A stretch of 64,000 bases of DNA, taken from contig NZ_JACBXQ010000002.1 of the NCBI RefSeq assembly GCF_015863205.1, positions 310,001 through 374,000 on the forward strand, read 5' to 3'. The number at the start of each line of letters is the position of its first letter. Positions within the stretch are counted from its first letter, which is position 1. This document shows, one piece after another, positions 61,496 through 64,000 of this stretch. This stretch comes from Facklamia lactis. GTDB taxonomy: Bacteria; Bacillota; Bacilli; Lactobacillales; Aerococcaceae. The position numbers and the translations under genes were made by a program. A model generated the notes under the pieces. It was not told where the DNA came from and did not search any database. It saw only the letters and a program-made list of their open reading frames with translations.

Positions 61496-62173
61496 TCATC
61501 TATTAGTAAACTGATTTAAAAAGTCAGATTCAAAAGTTTCAATGCTTTCAAATTCATTTTTATCTCCAAAAAAAGAAACTTTCCCATCCTCAATACAAGT
61601 AACAGAATAATTTTCAGTTGCAAGTAAATCTCTATAATCATGAGTAGTTATTAAAAAAGTTTTATTCTGATTTTGAATATAGTTTAAAATATAAGTCACA
61701 TTAAGTCTGTCGATATTCGCAGAAGGCTCATCAAGTACTACTAATTTTTTTTCAGTTTGTAAATAGCAAAAAAGCTGTAATAATCGAGCTTCTCCTCCAG
61801 AAAGGTCAGAATATTTCTTTTCCCAATTTTTTTCAAAAAAATTAAATATATATTTGTCTACTCTGTTTTCAATATCCGTCAAGGAAATATTGAATTTATT
61901 AAAAAGTATTCCAAGAATCAATTGAATATTTTTTTTACAAGATAAATCTAACATTGGGATTGCTTGCATAAAATAAACATAATCGTTGCGGAGCTGATAA
62001 TCTCGATGTATATTTTCACCTTGAATTAATCCTAAGAATATTTGTATTAAAGTTGATTTGCCAGAACCATTTTCTCCAATTAAATAATTTACTTTATTAG
62101 ATTTCACCTTAAAAAGGACATCTTCAATGATTACCTCATCTTTATATTTAAAATTTCTTACTTTTAAATCCAA
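61496..62173 (-). CDS. ABC transporter ATP-binding protein
   Basis: About 225 residues. Walker A IGENGSGKSTL, Q-loop YVYFMQAIP, signature LSGGEARLLQLF, Walker B LVVLDEP and H-loop TTHD. AGGAG with eight-base spacing favours TTG at 62173; GTG at 62182 is directly next to the site. It pairs with the permease upstream. The sequence is very AT-rich, and the signature LSGGEARL is not the common QxxR, so this is a divergent export-type ATPase. Confidence 0.85.
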   Translation of the reverse strand: MDLKVRNFKYKDEVIIEDVLFKVKSNKVNYLIGENGSGKSTLIQIFLGLIQGENIHRDYQLRNDYVYFMQAIPMLDLSCKKNIQLILGILFNKFNISLTDIENRVDKYIFNFFEKNWEKKYSDLSGGEARLLQLFCYLQTEKKLVVLDEPSANIDRLNVTYILNYIQNQNKTFLITTHDYRDLLATENYSVTCIEDGKVSFFGDKNEFESIETFESDFLNQFTNR

Positions 62174-62178
62174 AATAA

Positions 62179-62877
62179 TCACTCCTTAACATCAACTTTA
62201 ACGTTATAAATTGAATATATAAAAATTATCACACCTATAATAATCATCATAATCATGTATATATTTATATCAAATTGCAATTTAGTTGCATTCAGGGAAA
62301 CAAAATGATTAATTTGATTTATTGGATTTAATTGCATTAGCATTTTCGGCAAACTTTCTCCACTAAATGATATTATGAATATAATAATGGATCCAAAATT
62401 TCTGATGCTGTCAATTTTTGATGGCCCAATTTCTAATGTAATCAAAAATGACAAATAAAAAGTGATAATAATAGTAATAATCACACTTGAAATTAAAACG
62501 ATTAACCAATTATTAAATGTAATTAGGTTGTGAGTATCAGTACATTTAATGAAAAGAAAATATATAACTTGAATCTGAAACAAAATAAATAATTCAATAT
62601 TAATTTTACTGAATAAAAATACCAGTGGAGACTTTACGATTGTATGATATTGAATCAAATATTTTTCTTTACGAATCACTAAAAACTCTATAACCCCAAA
62701 TAAAGCCGCCATTGAACTGAAGTATGTGATAAATCGAATGTACCCATCTAATGTTCCTTCGTTATTAGCAAATATCATTAACGAAACAGGTGCAATAATT
62801 TGCATGATCACTGTTAATATATTACGATACTTTGCATAAAAAAAATAACGAGTATAAATTGCAATTTGTTTTAACAT
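62179..62877 (-). CDS. ABC-2 type permease subunit, divergent
   Basis: 232 residues with six hydrophobic segments and short loops; N-terminus MLKQIAIYTRYFFYAKYRN. Lysine- and isoleucine-rich. AAGGGGAAA precedes the ATG. It is followed directly by its ATPase. The size fits ABC-2 exporters of peptides or lipids. No precursor peptide or modifying enzyme is seen nearby, though the surroundings are decayed. Confidence 0.75.
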   Translation of the reverse strand: MLKQIAIYTRYFFYAKYRNILTVIMQIIAPVSLMIFANNEGTLDGYIRFITYFSSMAALFGVIEFLVIRKEKYLIQYHTIVKSPLVFLFSKINIELFILFQIQVIYFLFIKCTDTHNLITFNNWLIVLISSVIITIIITFYLSFLITLEIGPSKIDSIRNFGSIIIFIISFSGESLPKMLMQLNPINQINHFVSLNATKLQFDINIYMIMMIIIGVIIFIYSIYNVKVDVKE

Positions 62878-62999
62878 ATATTTCCCCTTAAATTTCTATT
62901 GGCAACCAAAATGAAAAGTTGCTATTTTTTATCCACTTTAAAACACTTATTATTCCAGCATTACCACTATGAAAGTTTAAGGAACACTTAATATTAAAA

Positions 63000-63191
63000 T
63001 CACCAGGGCAATAAAGCTAGAAATCTAATGACTCCACCGAATAGATCAGTATTTTTGAAGGAGTGGAAGGTTTTATCAGTCAAGAACTTGTAGAACATTT
63101 AATCCTTATAGTAATTGGCACCCATGGATCCACGCAACTCGTTGGCAGCTGACCAGATTCGATTTATAATGTGGTCTGAAATTTTTATCAT
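63000..63191 (-). pseudogene. Decayed type I restriction-modification methylase (HsdM) N-terminus
   Basis: From ATG 63191 (GAGAGG upstream): MIKISDHIINRIWSAANELR and GSMGANYYKD-stop, followed in the same frame by MFYKFLTDKTFHSFKNTD. This matches the HsdM start (WxAANxLRGxMxAxxYKDYI...FYKYLSDK) with a stop and a short deletion where YILxLI would be. The rest of hsdM is missing. Confidence 0.65.
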
Positions 63192-63484
63192 GGGAGGCCT
63201 CTCTTTGGTAAAGTATTTAAATATTTGATAAATGTTTACTGTGTTTTTAATGTCAAGGATCAACGCTTGAATCCCATTCTTTTTGAACACTTTATTAACC
63301 TCTTTAGACTGTTACAATCGAGTAAGAACTCTCCACATATTCAAGATAGACATCTTCAGCCTAGTTCTCATACGAGCCTCTATACGTTTCATATGCGAAT
63401 TAATGAAAATTTCTGAGAAGTAATTAGCTCCTCTCCGAACCACTTCGCTCAGTGTCCTCCTAATCAGATTAATTATCTATCTTC

Positions 63485-63563
63485 ATTATACCAAAGTAGA
63501 CTAATAAATATTGTCTAAGTAGAATCTTTTTAATTTTTCTTTAAAAATATGTCTACATTAGAC
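63485..63563 (-). promoter_or_regulatory. Promoter-like sequence with TAGAC/GTCTA repeats
   Basis: On the minus strand an extended -10, TGGTATAAT (core 63485-63490). Around it are TAGAC (63497-63501) with GTCTA (63513-63517), and the palindrome GTCTA-CAT-TAGAC (63551-63563). AGGAGG follows about 35 bases downstream (63453-63458) but only a short, doubtful frame begins there. The segment 63564-64000 shows no gene. Confidence 0.35.
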
Positions 63564-64000
63564 CTTCTTCTAATCGACCTTCCCCCATACAAACTTTCAT
63601 TCTTCAACCTTGAAATTTTTTAACACTCAATTCATCTAAAAATAGGACTCCCGAACATTTTATTGGTTCTCAGAAATCCTATTATTATACGCTTTTTAAA
63701 CTGTACATGATATCAAAACTATACACTCAGCAGCCGAACTCTGTCAATTACTCTCTCACTTCATTCCTACACCTATAGCATCTAGGAAAGTCCATCCATA
63801 AGTCTCCATAATAATTTACTTTGACGTTTTATTTCTTGTGAAATAACTTCATTATGAACTCGGCTCCTATCGTCGAAGACCAACTATGTCTCTATAATCA
63901 ACTAATGCTTACGCTTGTTTCGTTAATCTGATATTTTTGAATTTCCACATTAGTCATTGCTTCTTTCCAAACTTAGTAAATAATAACGATAAATTATATA

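Noticed and set aside
63225-63416. Plus-strand 63-codon frame near the hsdM remnant
   Set aside because: No ribosome binding site, and no protein family recognised in it.

Overview
The window looks like chromosomal DNA from a low-GC Gram-positive coccus of the order Lactobacillales. An Aerococcaceae or Carnobacteriaceae-like genus (Facklamia, Globicatella or Ruoffia type) is my best guess. The support is AT-rich coding DNA, AGGAGG-type ribosome binding sites, an arginine T-box ahead of argHG, lipobox and Sec signal peptides, and a Zur-like operator. The genus is inference. There is no rRNA, no tRNA that I could recognise and no CRISPR array.

Layout. 0-3.2 kb: a bacitracin/lantibiotic-type ABC exporter (5' end cut by the window) convergent with a two-component system. 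3.2-7.6 kb: CNNM/CorC-type membrane protein, CorA, HD nucleotidase, small membrane proteins. 7.6-12.3 kb: argH-argG behind a T-box leader, then a divergent ClC channel. 12.4-20.6 kb: methyltransferase, HemW, a lipoprotein barnase with its barstar, a zinc-regulated ZinT protein, a frameshifted acetyltransferase, a B3/4-domain protein, an ion-channel-like protein and a penicillin-acylase-type hydrolase. 20.8-31.4 kb: BrnQ and a DAACS symporter, then mostly minus-strand housekeeping enzymes (glycosylase, TatD, TcdA, Nudix, HIT, hydrolases). 31.6-38.4 kb: a DeoR repressor divergent from a six-gene operon (GDPD, binding protein, ATPase, two permeases, HAD phosphatase) that looks like glycerophosphodiester/glycerol-3-phosphate scavenging. 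38.6-44.7 kb: two acetyltransferases, an FtsX-type ABC system behind a strong palindromic operator, and an RsgA-like ribosomal GTPase behind a leader-peptide attenuator.

45-48 kb: a complete IS1595-type element carrying a VOC passenger gene has inserted into a DUF6544-like gene. Its 8-bp target duplication is intact, and removing the element plus one duplication copy restores the reading frame. 48-55.9 kb: a very large secreted M14 metallopeptidase with an acidic tail, an acetamidase/formamidase, a GrpB-Nudix fusion and small accessory genes. 56-59.2 kb: a frameshifted MocR-type regulator divergent from an EamA exporter and an SDR gene, with face-to-face promoters and a perfect-arm palindrome. 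59.2-64 kb: a decayed region with fragments of an AAA/DUF4143 ATPase, a GNAT enzyme and a type I methylase, mixed with intact DsrE, zinc-ribbon and ABC genes.

The strongest lead is the 206-nt leader of the RsgA-like gene at 43.5-44.5 kb. It has a promoter, an 18-codon upstream ORF with its own ribosome binding site, and a 19-bp terminator hairpin just before the gene. This is the architecture used by genes induced by ribosome-targeting antibiotics. The next strongest are the passenger-carrying IS, the lipoprotein barnase/barstar pair and the orphan operator of the FtsX-type transporter.
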